A stretch of DNA of 64,000 bases from Roseimicrobium sp. ORNL1 (GTDB lineage: Bacteria > Verrucomicrobiota > Verrucomicrobiia > Verrucomicrobiales > Verrucomicrobiaceae): positions 2,170,001-2,234,000 of the forward strand of contig NZ_CP049143.1 of NCBI RefSeq assembly GCF_011044495.1, read 5' to 3'. The stretch's first letter is position 1; each line of letters opens with the position of its first letter. A program made the position numbers and the translations under genes. Below, piece by piece: positions 8,719 through 17,597 of this stretch. The notes beneath the pieces are model-generated. The model searched no databases. It was not told the DNA's origin and saw only the letters and a list, made by a program, of their open reading frames with translations.

Positions 8719-9111
8719 TTAGGCGGCGGTCTTCTTCAGCGTGACGCCAGTCTTGTTGCCCAGGGCCTGCTTGACCTGATTGATGAGGGCGGCAAAGGCG
8801 GCTTCGTCCTTGATGGCGAGGTCGGAGAGGACCTTGCGATCGAGTTCGATGCCAGCGGCCTTGAGGCCTTCGGTGAAGCGGCTGTAGCTCAGGCCGTGCG
8901 CGCGTGTGGCGGCGTTGAGGCGCTGAATCCAGAGCTTGCGGAAGTCGCGCTTGCGATTCTTACGGTCGCGGTAGTTGTACACCATCGCCTTGCGGACGGC
9001 GTCCTTGGCGTAGCGATAGAGCTTGGAACGGAAACCGCGGAAGCCTTTGGCGGCTTTGAGTACGCGCTTGCGGCGCTTGCGGCTGGCGGGTGAGTTGGTG
9101 GATCTTGGCAT
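8719..9111 (-). CDS. rplT: 50S ribosomal protein L20
   Basis: L20 binds 23S rRNA early in assembly of the large subunit. The product is 130 residues, slightly longer than the usual 115-120. It has the basic N-terminal extension '[25 protein letters not shown]' split over residues 12-36, the signature '[21 protein letters not shown]' region, and a C-terminal globular part with '[11 protein letters not shown]'. It begins 128 bases after rpmI on the same strand, the standard order. In other bacteria L20 represses its own operon by binding the leader mRNA; I did not see a clear L20-site mimic here. infC, often the first gene of this operon, lies 31 kb away. Confidence 0.98.
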   Translation of the reverse strand: MPRSTNSPASRKRRKRVLKAAKGFRGFRSKLYRYAKDAVRKAMVYNYRDRKNRKRDFRKLWIQRLNAATRAHGLSYSRFTEGLKAAGIELDRKVLSDLAIKDEAAFAALINQVKQALGNKTGVTLKKTAA

Positions 9112-9239
9112 CTTTGTCTTTCTCTAATCAAGCTGTTGTTTTGGGTGTCGATGTTGGCCTCACTTGATTGAAGGCTCCGGGGCGAGGGGAGCCAGGCGTG
9201 GCATCGTGGTCCCGCGGTACGGGACCGAACTGGAACGGC

Positions 9240-9449
9240 TCAGCTCCAGGGCATGTTGGCCTTCACGGCCGCTGCATCCGTCTTGTCGACGAGTGCAACT
9301 TTGCCCAGGTTGCGCTTCCGCTTCCGGTTCTTATTCTGGAGAAGGTGGCGCTTCCCCTTTTTACGGCGCAAGATCTTGCCGGAGGCAGTGATCTTGAACC
9401 GCTTGGAAACGGACTTTCTCGTTTTGGCTAGGCCAGCATTTTTGGACAT
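9240..9449 (-). CDS. rpmI: 50S ribosomal protein L35
   Basis: A 69-residue basic protein of the large subunit. It matches L35 by 'GLAKTRKSVSKRFKITASGKILRRKKGKRH' spread over residues 6-35 and the later 'LVDKTDAAAVKANMP'. The start at 9449 is chosen because the family begins a few residues before the conserved 'KTRKSVSKRFK'; the frame stays open upstream, but that extension is not L35-like. First gene of the rpmI-rplT pair transcribed toward lower coordinates. Confidence 0.97.
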   Translation of the reverse strand: MSKNAGLAKTRKSVSKRFKITASGKILRRKKGKRHLLQNKNRKRKRNLGKVALVDKTDAAAVKANMPWS

Positions 9450-9794
9450 AGGGGCGGAGAGAATACGGGGGACCGGCCCGTGCGCAAGGGAATTCTCATC
9501 CCTGCTATTTACGCTGGGAGGAATGGGAACGCAAAGCAGCGAAGCAGCAAAGGGAAAGATGGAGAAATGGAATGCTGGGAGAATGGGCAATGGAGGGCGG
9601 ATGCTTCAAGGAGTGGGGGACATTCCTGTCCCCGTTGAGGCGTCGCTAGGTCTTGAATGTGAGGCGATTTTGAGGTCCGGGCCTCTGGTGCTTTTCTGCT
9701 CACTTCCAATGCTTTGCGCTCAGGTGGGTAAGAACGCCTGACCCCACCCGTAGTCAGGCGGCAGTCAGTCACCACCATCCCTTTCCCTCTATAT
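9450..9794. other. Intergenic region between divergent genes, with one copy of a short repeat
   Basis: This 345-base gap separates divergent rpmI (minus) and the ceramidase-like gene (plus), so it must contain promoters in both directions; I could not place them confidently. It carries one copy (9616-9643) of a 28-base motif with a palindromic core GGGGACATTCCTGTCCCC. The second copy is at 11904-11931. No convincing gene is seen. Confidence 0.5.
9616..9643. repeat. 28-base repeat with palindromic core, copy 1
   Basis: GGGGACATTCCTGTCCCC followed by a GTTGAGGCGT tail. It matches 11904-11931 with one mismatch in 28 bases. The two copies are in direct orientation and bracket the ceramidase-like and VOC genes. 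Confidence 0.75.
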
Positions 9795-11216
9795 ATGAAT
9801 AGACGGTCCATCCTCGCCCTGTCCCTTCTGCTTGGACTCCTACAGGCCCCGGTCCCGGTTCGCGGGCAGGAAAAGGCAGATGCTGCCCCCGCGCCCCTGC
9901 CGGTGTGGAAAGCGGCCGCTACCTCGGTGAAAATCACCCCGGAGAAGCCCATGTGGATGGCGGGATATGCTTCCCGTAAGGCACCCTCAGACGGGGTGGT
10001 GCAGGACCTGTTCGCGAAATGCCTCGTGCTGGAGGATGCAAAAGGGAAGCGGCTGGTGATTCTCACCATGGATCTGATCGGCATTCCCGCGTCGCTACGG
10101 CAGGGGGTGGAGGAGGCGGCGCAGAAGAAGCATGGACTGCCACCGGAGAGCATCGTGATGAATGCCTCCCACACACACTGCGGCCCGGAGTTCCGCATTG
10201 GTGCGTGGCGGTATCTGGAGGGCATGGACCACAAGGTCGCAGAGGCGGAGGAATACGGGAAGCTGCTGCAGGAGCGGCTCACCAAGCTCATGGATGACGG
10301 CATCGCGAAGCTGGCTCCCGCGCAGGTGTATCACAATCGCGCGCGCTGCGGCTTTGCCATGAACCGCCGCCTGCCCTCGCGCCTTGGCTACAAGAACAGT
10401 CCCTATCCCGATGGTCCCGTGGATCACGATGTGCCGGTGCTGGAAGTGAGCAGTGCGGATGGGAAGCAACTCGTCGCCGTGCTCTTCGGCTATGCGTGCC
10501 ACAATACCACACTCGGCATCCAGCAATTCTGTGGCGACTACGCGGGCTTTGCGCAGGAGGAGTTGGAGAAAGCGCATCCCGGCACCGTGGCGCTCTTCAT
10601 GACCGGCTGCGGTGGTGACCAGAATCCCTATCCACGCCGCGAGATTGATCATGCGAAGACGCACGGCAAGACACTGGCGATGGCAGTGGAGACTGCTTTG
10701 CAAGTTGTGCCCAAGCAACCCACGCCTAGCGAACTGAAGCTGGCTTTCGAACGCGTGCCGCTCGCCTTCGCCACTCCGCCGACGAAGGAGGAACTGGAGA
10801 CTCGCGCAAAGTCCACGAATACGTATGAAGCCGGCCACGCGCAGCGCCTGCTCGCCATCATCCAGCATGAGGGCAAGCTCCCCACCTCATATCCGTACCC
10901 TGTGCAGGTGATTCATTTCGGTGATGCCATGGCGATGGTCACGCTTGGTGGTGAAGTGGTGGTGGACTACTCGCTGCGACTCAAGCGTGAGTTGAAGCAT
11001 CCCATGGTGTGGGTGAGTGGGTATTCCAATGATGTGATGGGATACATCCCCAGCATGCGCGTGCTCAAGGAAGGTGGCTACGAAGCGGGTGGTGCGATGG
11101 TCTATGGCTCGCATCCCGGTCCGTGGAGTGAGGCCGTGGAGGAGACCATCATCACCAAAGCGAAAGAGCTAGATGGAAAGCTGGGTGGCGGAGAGGTGGA
11201 GGCGAGCGGCAAGTAG
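9795..11216 (+). CDS. Secreted neutral/alkaline ceramidase-like hydrolase
   Basis: The 473-residue protein has an N-terminal signal peptide (hydrophobic 'ILALSLLLGLLQAPVPV', cleavage near the Gly-Gln at about 24-25). It matches the N-terminal domain of the neutral/alkaline non-lysosomal ceramidase family, zinc amidases that cleave the amide bond of ceramides. Seen are the zinc-site block 'NASHTHCGPEF' (about residues 118-128), 'YACHNTTLG', 'CGDYAGFAQEELE' and 'GCGGDQNPYPR'. Bacterial ceramidases are usually about 650 residues with a C-terminal domain missing here. Many Verrucomicrobia and Planctomycetes carry this short form, and its substrate need not be ceramide. It is followed by a VOC protein about 120 bases downstream. 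Confidence 0.85.
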   Translation: MNRRSILALSLLLGLLQAPVPVRGQEKADAAPAPLPVWKAAATSVKITPEKPMWMAGYASRKAPSDGVVQDLFAKCLVLEDAKGKRLVILTMDLIGIPASLRQGVEEAAQKKHGLPPESIVMNASHTHCGPEFRIGAWRYLEGMDHKVAEAEEYGKLLQERLTKLMDDGIAKLAPAQVYHNRARCGFAMNRRLPSRLGYKNSPYPDGPVDHDVPVLEVSSADGKQLVAVLFGYACHNTTLGIQQFCGDYAGFAQEELEKAHPGTVALFMTGCGGDQNPYPRREIDHAKTHGKTLAMAVETALQVVPKQPTPSELKLAFERVPLAFATPPTKEELETRAKSTNTYEAGHAQRLLAIIQHEGKLPTSYPYPVQVIHFGDAMAMVTLGGEVVVDYSLRLKRELKHPMVWVSGYSNDVMGYIPSMRVLKEGGYEAGGAMVYGSHPGPWSEAVEETIITKAKELDGKLGGGEVEASGK

Positions 11217-11334
11217 GGCAAAATCCGTGCTTCTCCCTGCGGCCAGATGGAAGGCGGAATGCGATTCACGGATCCAGTGGTGTCCTGGCAGCGTCCAGGT
11301 TTCGCCGGATTTTAACTCCCAATCCCTACCAGCC

Positions 11335-11868
11335 ATGTCTGCTCCCGTGAAGAAGAAGCCGGACGGGTATCACTCCGTCACGCCCAGCCTGGTGATCCGC
11401 AATGCCGCTGAGGCATTGGATTTTTACAAGAAGGCCTTCGATGCAAAGGAGGTCTACCGTCTGGGCACACCGGAGGGTAAGATTGTTCACGGTGAAATCC
11501 AGATAGGGGATTCGCGCGTGATGGTCTCGGATGAGTTTCCCGAGTGGGAGAGCTTTGCTCCTCAGAGCATCGGTGGCACACCGGCCACATTGTTGATCTA
11601 TGTGGATGATGTGGACGCTGCCTACCGCCAGGCCCTCGAGGCAGGCGCCAGCAAGATGAGCGAACCTGCAGATCAATTCTGGGGCGATCGCATGGCCGGT
11701 CTGTACGATCCGTATGGCCACCGCTGGAGCCTTGCCACGCACATTGAGAATGTCTCACCCGAAGAAATCAGCCGTCGTGCGGGAAAGTTCTTCGGGGCAG
11801 ATATCAAGGATCTGTGTGCCGGGACGAGAGGCAAGAACAATGGAGAGAAGGCTTCGGCGGGCGGCTGA
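11335..11868 (+). CDS. VOC (glyoxalase/PhnB-like) family protein
   Basis: A 177-residue protein of the vicinal oxygen chelate fold. It shows the paired beta-alpha-beta-beta-beta modules, with 'TPSLVIRNAAEALDFYKKAFDAKEVYRL' split over residues 16-43, 'GEIQIGDSRVMVSDEFPEW', 'LLIYVDDVDAAYRQALEAGA' and 'FWGDRMAGLYDPYGHRWSLATH'. The last block is typical of PhnB/YdcM-like members. These bind metal, and many are of unknown reaction. The start at 11335 is chosen because the family opens at once with 'DGYHSVTPSLVI'. The C-terminal 30 residues are an extra polar tail. Confidence 0.88.
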   Translation: MSAPVKKKPDGYHSVTPSLVIRNAAEALDFYKKAFDAKEVYRLGTPEGKIVHGEIQIGDSRVMVSDEFPEWESFAPQSIGGTPATLLIYVDDVDAAYRQALEAGASKMSEPADQFWGDRMAGLYDPYGHRWSLATHIENVSPEEISRRAGKFFGADIKDLCAGTRGKNNGEKASAGG

Positions 11869-11903
11869 ATTTTGTGCTGAAGCATTGCTGCGGATCAAGG
11901 ATC

Positions 11904-11931
11904 GGGGACATTCCTGTCCCCATTGAGGCGT
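11904..11931. repeat. 28-base repeat with palindromic core, copy 2
   Basis: Same motif and orientation as 9616-9643, with a single A/G difference after the palindrome. Confidence 0.75.
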
Positions 11932-11982
11932 GATACCTCGCAACGTCTGTAGTCATCCACTCGTCCGAACGAAGCGCTTGTT

Positions 11983-12133
11983 CCGCAGGGAGTGGCACTA
12001 GCTTAGTGCCGTCATTGATGTTGCGCCACCAAGTCGTAGACGATGGTCTATGGCATGTCCGGCAGTGCTCGAACCGTCGCTCCGCACCACAAAGAACTCA
12101 CCGCCGGCACTAAGGCTAGTGCCGCTCCCTGCG
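11983..12133. repeat. Palindromic intergenic element, family A, copy 1
   Basis: The terminal arms (11983-12011 and 12105-12133) are inverted repeats of about 28 bases, each beginning or ending with CGCAGGGAG. Each arm also holds its own small hairpin (GGCACTAGCTTAGTGCC type). The central 93 bases are less symmetric. A second copy with nearly identical arms lies at 43010-43151. It sits between a plus-strand and a minus-strand gene that converge. Confidence 0.85.
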
Positions 12134-12174
12134 AAAGGCTGCCCCGCACGCGGGAACCAGCACTCCACATCAAA

Positions 12175-14142
12175 TCACAGGCCGTCGCGCGATGCGCCTC
12201 CTTGGGATTTCGCGATGGGGATCCCGAGGTCCACACTCAGCTTCTCCTTCAACCGGGGCACGTATTCCTTGAGGCGTTGTTCGGTGCCTTTGGCACCATC
12301 TGGTAGGGCGGCGACCTTGTCCTTCATGGACTTCAGCTTTTCCACGTGGTTGCCGAGGGCGCTCAGAGCTTCCATTGCGGTGGCGTTGCTGGTCTTCGTG
12401 GCATCAGCATCTGCGAGCAGGACTTGAAGGGCAGCGTTGGAGTCCTCGTCATTGCCATAAGTGGCCAGGGCATTCGCAGCAGCGATGCGTACGCTGGGGC
12501 TTTCGTCCTTCAAGGCTGTAACCAGAGCATCGCGGCCTTGTTTCACGGCCTCGGCTCCGCGGATGTGCAGGCCGATCGCTCCCCAATAGCGGACGGCCGA
12601 AGGCGTTGCAGAAGCCTTCCGTTCGCTCTTCGGCGGATCTATTAGCTTCAACCCCGACATGTGGAATTTGGCATCCTTGACCAAATCAGAGTTGTCACTG
12701 GCAGCGCTCGCGGAGGCAAACACAAAATCGAAGTCGTAGGCATCGTCCGAGGCAAAGACATCTCTGGGAGAGCGGTCACCACTTAGTCTCAACCGCTCCG
12801 CCTCAGGGATGAAGCCAATGTCTCTCGTGTCCTTCATTTGTTTTCTGTGCGCGGCTCTCAGTTTGATGAGGGTGTCCAGAGAGGCTGGATCTTCCGCGAG
12901 ATTCTTCACCTCATGCGGATCACTTTGCAGATCGTAGAGCTCTTCTACTGGCTTGGTGGGTTTCCAGAACATCGCCTGCTCCGGTGTGGCTCTGCCCTCG
13001 TCATACGCCTTCTTCCACACCTGGGCGGTGGGCATCTGCATCATGTAGTTGATATGCTGGCCGTAGGGCAGGTGTGGCATGTACTGGCGCAGGTACACAT
13101 AGCGACCATCCGTCACGCTGCGTACCAGGTCCTGCCGTTCATCCATTCTCCCACGGAAGCCAAATAGGAATGCAGGAGCGGGCTTCGCATGAGAGCCGCA
13201 GAAGGCGCGGCCCTGCAGGTAGTCCGGCGCAGGCTGACCGATGATGCTCAGCAGGGTGGGGGAGAGATCCACGAAGCTGATGAGTTCCTCCGACTTCGCG
13301 CCGGGCGCATAGCCCTTCGGCGCCAGGTGCTCCCACTTCTTCGGGAAATGGACGATGAAGGGCACGCGCAGGCCGCTGTTGTAGGGCCAGCGCTTGTGGC
13401 GGGGCATGCCGGCGCCGTGGTCACCGTAAAAGAAGACGATGGTGTCCTCCGCGAGTCCCGCGTCCTCCATTTCCTTCAGCTTCTCGGCAAAGAGGCCATC
13501 CATTTCCGTGATGTTGTCCGCGTATTGCGCCCAATCGTGGCGGGACTCCGGTGTGTCCGGATGGTACGGCGGGACTTGGGCCTTCGCGGGATCATGCACC
13601 AGCTTGTGGCCGGGCTGGCGAATCTGGCTCTCGTGGGTCTCGGTGAAGTTGAAGATGGCGAAGAAGGGCTGGTCTTTCCCGCGGTTCTTCCAGTGCGCAT
13701 TCTTTCCGCTGGCATCCCACACCGCGTCTTTGCCTTCCGTGGTTTTGGTTTTCTGCAGGTTGTAGTCCTCCTTCGAGTTGTTGGTGCAGTAGTAGCCCGC
13801 CTCGCGCAGCATCTGGGGATACATCTTCACACCCTCGGGCAGGGGCACACTGCTGCGCATGTGCTCGCCACCCGTCGAGGTCGGGTACATGCCGCTGATG
13901 ATCGTGGTGCGTGCGGGTGCGCACACGGGGGCGTTGGACCAGGCATGCTGGAAAAGCTGCGAGCGCTTCGCGAAGGCGTCGAGATTCGGCGTCACCGCGT
14001 ACGCATCGCCATAGCAGCCCAGGTCCGGCCCGATGTCCTCCGTGGTGAGCCAGAGAATATTTGGCCGGTCCGCGGCGCCCAGGCGCTGGGTGACACTGAG
14101 GCAAATCAGGGCTGCGAGGAGAAGGAAGGTGCGTGTGGTCAT
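12175..14142 (-). CDS. Secreted sulfatase with C-terminal HEAT-like repeats
   Basis: A 655-residue arylsulfatase-family enzyme with a signal peptide (residues 1-24, start 14142 chosen for it). The N-terminal metal residues appear in 'RPNILWLTTEDIGPDLGCYG'. The formylglycine motif is C-x-P-x-R in 'CAPARTTIISGMYP' (about residues 74-87), so the Cys must be matured by a formylglycine-generating enzyme or anSME elsewhere in the genome. Further blocks are 'FFAIFNFTETHESQIR' and 'DTIVFFYGDHGAGMPRHKR'. The last ~130 residues look like HEAT/armadillo repeats ('DALVTALKDESPSVRIAAANALATYG'), an appendage found in some Planctomycetes and Verrucomicrobia sulfatases. It probably desulfates a polysaccharide outside the cytoplasm. 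Confidence 0.92.
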   Translation of the reverse strand: MTTRTFLLLAALICLSVTQRLGAADRPNILWLTTEDIGPDLGCYGDAYAVTPNLDAFAKRSQLFQHAWSNAPVCAPARTTIISGMYPTSTGGEHMRSSVPLPEGVKMYPQMLREAGYYCTNNSKEDYNLQKTKTTEGKDAVWDASGKNAHWKNRGKDQPFFAIFNFTETHESQIRQPGHKLVHDPAKAQVPPYHPDTPESRHDWAQYADNITEMDGLFAEKLKEMEDAGLAEDTIVFFYGDHGAGMPRHKRWPYNSGLRVPFIVHFPKKWEHLAPKGYAPGAKSEELISFVDLSPTLLSIIGQPAPDYLQGRAFCGSHAKPAPAFLFGFRGRMDERQDLVRSVTDGRYVYLRQYMPHLPYGQHINYMMQMPTAQVWKKAYDEGRATPEQAMFWKPTKPVEELYDLQSDPHEVKNLAEDPASLDTLIKLRAAHRKQMKDTRDIGFIPEAERLRLSGDRSPRDVFASDDAYDFDFVFASASAASDNSDLVKDAKFHMSGLKLIDPPKSERKASATPSAVRYWGAIGLHIRGAEAVKQGRDALVTALKDESPSVRIAAANALATYGNDEDSNAALQVLLADADATKTSNATAMEALSALGNHVEKLKSMKDKVAALPDGAKGTEQRLKEYVPRLKEKLSVDLGIPIAKSQGGASRDGL

Positions 14143-14310
14143 GGCTGGGAGCGTGCGTGCGGTGTGGTGTAGTGCGGGCATTAACGCGAGCCAGCCTGCC
14201 AGCTTTCGGAGGATTCCGCCGTCAAGCTCCGCCATTTTCCTTCCATACACACATCACTCCCCTGAACCACCCTTTGCCGTTTGCGGCATAACCTGCTTAA
14301 TTTTGCCTGC

Positions 14311-15288
14311 ATGCCCGAATTCTCCCTCCAGCACAAGGTCAAACGACCCACCTCCATCACCGTGGGGGATTTCTTTGAGCGAAACCGGGATCCGCTGAAG
14401 ATGAAATTGCTTGGGCCAGACGCCGGATTTGTCAGGAAGATCAATGAGCCCTCCGTGAACCGCCCCGGTCTGGCGCTTAGCGGTTTCTTTACCTACTTCG
14501 CTTACAAACGTATCCAGGTCATCGGCAACTCAGAACTCTCGTATCTCAATCAGCTCGATCCCGAGCTGGCTGAGACACGCTTCCGCCAGCTCTGTCTGGC
14601 GGATATCCCCTGCCTCGTGGTGGCCCGGGAGAAGCGCCTGCCCTCGAACTTCCTGGACATTGCCAATGAGTGCGGGCTGGCCGTCTTCCAGTCGTCGATG
14701 GTGACCATGAAGTTCCTGAATGCGGCGACCATCCGGCTGGACTGGGCCTTTGCACCCACGACGGTGATTCACGGCTGTCTCGTGGACGTGCAGGGCTTGG
14801 GCATCTTCATCCAGGGACCCAGCGGCAGCGGCAAGAGCGAGGCCGTGCTGGGACTGCTGGAGCGTGGCGCCAGCATGGTGGCGGATGACGCGGTGCACTT
14901 CCGCCTCATCGAGGAGCGAGAGGTCCAGGGGCGAGCTCCTGACCTGACACGAAACATGATCGAGGTGCGCGGCATCGGCCTGCTGAATGTGGCCGCCATC
15001 TTCGGCGTGGGTGCCGTGCGGTTGAGCAAGCGGCTCGATCTGATCATCAAACTGGTGCCTAATCCGGACCTGGCCGAGGTGGAGCGCTTCGACACGACTT
15101 CACACACGGTCACGGTCCTGGGTATCGACATCCCCATCCTTCAGGTGCCGGTCATCGTGGGGCGGGACGTCGCCGGCCTCATCGAAATCGCGGCGCTGAA
15201 TCACAAGCTCCGCACCTTCGGCTACAACAGTGCGGCCGAGTTCGACCAGCGGCTTTTGAAAAAGATGGCGGACGAACAGAGTGCCTGA
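14311..15288 (+). CDS. hprK: HPr kinase/phosphorylase
   Basis: HprK phosphorylates the regulatory Ser of HPr with ATP and reverses this with phosphate. The 325 residues match the usual length. The C-terminal kinase core has the Walker A 'GPSGSGKS' at 169-176, preceded by 'IHGCLVDVQGLGIFI' with the conserved His154. The HPrK signature follows as 'EVRGIGLLNVAAIFG', then 'RLDLIIKLV'. The N-terminal ~130 residues are the HPrK N-domain. The ATG at 14311 is preferred over a TTG 30 bases upstream. It is followed by HPr (182 bases) and enzyme I (88 bases further). No EII permease is nearby, so the set most likely serves regulation or an EIIA encoded elsewhere. Confidence 0.96.
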   Translation: MPEFSLQHKVKRPTSITVGDFFERNRDPLKMKLLGPDAGFVRKINEPSVNRPGLALSGFFTYFAYKRIQVIGNSELSYLNQLDPELAETRFRQLCLADIPCLVVAREKRLPSNFLDIANECGLAVFQSSMVTMKFLNAATIRLDWAFAPTTVIHGCLVDVQGLGIFIQGPSGSGKSEAVLGLLERGASMVADDAVHFRLIEEREVQGRAPDLTRNMIEVRGIGLLNVAAIFGVGAVRLSKRLDLIIKLVPNPDLAEVERFDTTSHTVTVLGIDIPILQVPVIVGRDVAGLIEIAALNHKLRTFGYNSAAEFDQRLLKKMADEQSA

Positions 15289-15469
15289 GAAAGGCGAATC
15301 CACCGCCTACGGCCAGCCGCTGTTTGAGATTCGATGTCGAGGTCACATGGGAAATTCCACCAAACTCTCTTGAAAAAGATGGCACATGGGCAAAGTGCGT
15401 AGCACATTTCAGCACTCCAATCGTATCATCCTTCGTTCACTCACACCCTTCTGCGCCACCCGTTGACGC

Positions 15470-15745
15470 ATGAACAGCCTTACCCAAGAATTCACCATCT
15501 GTAATAAACTGGGCATGCACGCGCGACCCGCGGCCCAGTTCGTCAAACGCGCCAGCAAGTATGCGTGTGACATATGGGTGGAGAAGGACGACGAGCAGGT
15601 GAACGGCAAAAGCATCATGGGCCTCATGATGCTGGCCGCCGGTCATGGTGCGAAACTCATCATCACTGCCGAGGGCGCTGATGCGGAGGCCGCGCTCAAG
15701 GAACTCGGCAACCTGATTCAAAGCGGGTTTGACGACGGGGATTGA
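15470..15745 (+). CDS. ptsH: Phosphocarrier protein HPr
   Basis: A 91-residue HPr. The phosphorylated His is His17 in 'LGMHARPAAQFV', and the HprK target Ser is Ser48 in 'NGKSIMGLMMLA'. Both sites are intact, so the protein can take phosphate from enzyme I and from HprK. The C-terminal half has the expected 'LIITAEGADAEAALKEL' helix. It lies between hprK and ptsI on the same strand. Confidence 0.96.
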   Translation: MNSLTQEFTICNKLGMHARPAAQFVKRASKYACDIWVEKDDEQVNGKSIMGLMMLAAGHGAKLIITAEGADAEAALKELGNLIQSGFDDGD

Positions 15746-15833
15746 CGCTGCCAGCATGCGCGGTGCATGAATGGCACGATTCCGGCTGTCGCCGGGCATC
15801 GGCTCGCCCCTTCTTGCACCACCTATTAGGCAC

Positions 15834-17597
15834 ATGGAGGAAACGACTGCGCACAATGAGCGGGTTTTTCATGGCACCCCCGTTTCCGGTGGGGTGGCCA
15901 TCGGGGTAGTGCGTGTCATCGGCGGGCGGTTCGAGGAGCCGCGATTCCGTCTTATCGCCAAAAATAAGGTGGAAAGCGAGCTCGCCACCTTCGAGGAAGC
16001 CCTGAGCAGCACGCGCTCGGAACTGGAAAGCCTGATCCGCCGTCTCGATTCCGAGGCGGATCGCCAGTCCCGCGAGATCATCGAGATGCACCTCATGGTG
16101 CTGGATGACGGCCTCATCAATGACCAGGTAAAGAAGCTGGTCCGTGATGAGCGCATGTGCGCCGAGTTCGCCTACTACCGCGTGGCGAAGGACTGCATGG
16201 ACTCCTTCGCCCGCATCCCGGATGCCTATCTGCGCGAGCGCGCACTCGACATCAAGGACGTGGCGCAGCGCGTGCTGCAGCACCTCACCGGGGACTGCCG
16301 CGACGATGGCACGGGCGATGAGCCGGCCATTTGCATCGCGCATGACCTGACTCCGAGTGAGACCGCCCAGCTCGACCGCCAGAAGGTGCTCGGGTTCGCG
16401 GTGGAACTGGGCAGCCGCACCTCGCACACGGCCATCGTGGCGCGTTCGCTGAACCTTCCGGCCGTCGTCCGCCTGCACGACCTCCTGGAAGAGCTGCACA
16501 ATGGCGACAAGGTCCTGCTGGATGGTGATGACGGCCTGCTCATTCTCAATCCCAGTGAGGCCACCCTCGCCCTCTACCGCGCCCGCGAGGTGGAGGTCGA
16601 GAAGAGAGAGGCCAAGCTCCTGGCGAGCAGTGCAGCACCTGCCATCACCAAGGATGGGCGGCGCATCACCGTGGGTGCCAATGCCGAGTTTGTGGAGGAG
16701 CTGCCGCACATCCGCGAGTGCGGTGCCGAGGGCGTGGGTCTCTTCCGCACCGAGTTCCTGTATCTTGAGAATCCCGAGGCGGAGGAGGATCGCCTTGTCG
16801 AGGTGTACACGCAGGTGGTGAAGACCGCCTCGCCGAATCTTGTGATCTTCCGCACGCTGGATATCGGCGGCGACAAACTCGACCCGGCGTACAAGGGCGA
16901 GGAGGAGCAGAATCCCTTCCTCGGCTGGCGCGGCATCCGCGTGAGCCTCTCACGGCCGAAGATGTTCCGGCAGCAGTTGCGCGCCATGCTGCGTGCCAGT
17001 CTGCACGGACCGGTGGGCATCATGTATCCCATGGTGTGCAGCGTGCGTGAGGTTGTGGAGGCGAATGCGCACCTCGCTGAGTGCCGCCGTGAACTGGAGG
17101 AGGAGGGGCTCGTCTTCACGCATCCCGTGCAGCGCGGCGCCATGATCGAGATTCCCAGTGCCGCCACCATCGCGGACCTGCTCGCAGTGCACGTGGACTT
17201 CTTTAGCATCGGCACGAATGATCTTGTGCAGTACACCCTCGCCGTTGACCGGGTGAATGAGCGCGTGAGTGATCTTTACCAGACCACCCACCCGGCCGTG
17301 CTGCGGCTCATCCGAAACGTCGTCGAAGCCGCGCACCAGAAGGGCGTGTGGGTGGGCATCTGCGGTGAAATGGCGGGCGATATCTCTGCCACTCCGCTGC
17401 TGGTGGGACTGGGCCTGGATGAACTCAGCGCCTCCTCCGGCCAGGTGGCGCGGGTGAAGCACGCCATCCGCCAGCTCGATGCCGGCGAGTGCGCGAGATT
17501 CGTGCAGGAAAGCCTGATGGAGAGCGACGCGGAAGTCATTCACGAACGCTCGCTGGAATTCGCGCTGCACCACTATCCGGAAATTCTGGAGGAGTAG
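15834..17597 (+). CDS. ptsI: Phosphoenolpyruvate--protein phosphotransferase (enzyme I)
   Basis: Enzyme I takes phosphate from PEP and passes it to HPr. The 587-residue product (ATG at 15834, 12 residues before the conserved 'FHGTPVSGGVAIG') is the normal length. The phospho-His is His198 in 'ELGSRTSHTAIVARSL'; the usual GG before it reads LG here. The PEP-binding barrel has 'GVGLFRTEFLYL', 'IFRTLDIGGDK', 'NPFLGWRGIRVSL', 'SIGTNDLVQYTLAVDR' and the catalytic Cys in 'GICGEMAGD'. An upstream ATG at 15771 is possible but would add 21 residues not seen in the family. Confidence 0.95.
   Translation: MEETTAHNERVFHGTPVSGGVAIGVVRVIGGRFEEPRFRLIAKNKVESELATFEEALSSTRSELESLIRRLDSEADRQSREIIEMHLMVLDDGLINDQVKKLVRDERMCAEFAYYRVAKDCMDSFARIPDAYLRERALDIKDVAQRVLQHLTGDCRDDGTGDEPAICIAHDLTPSETAQLDRQKVLGFAVELGSRTSHTAIVARSLNLPAVVRLHDLLEELHNGDKVLLDGDDGLLILNPSEATLALYRAREVEVEKREAKLLASSAAPAITKDGRRITVGANAEFVEELPHIRECGAEGVGLFRTEFLYLENPEAEEDRLVEVYTQVVKTASPNLVIFRTLDIGGDKLDPAYKGEEEQNPFLGWRGIRVSLSRPKMFRQQLRAMLRASLHGPVGIMYPMVCSVREVVEANAHLAECRRELEEEGLVFTHPVQRGAMIEIPSAATIADLLAVHVDFFSIGTNDLVQYTLAVDRVNERVSDLYQTTHPAVLRLIRNVVEAAHQKGVWVGICGEMAGDISATPLLVGLGLDELSASSGQVARVKHAIRQLDAGECARFVQESLMESDAEVIHERSLEFALHHYPEILEE

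Larger units (their letters stand above)
11869..12174. other. Intergenic region holding a short repeat and a long palindromic element
   Basis: A 306-base gap between converging genes. It contains the second copy of the 28-base repeat (11904-11931) and the palindromic element at 11983-12133. I see no gene in it. Confidence 0.6.
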
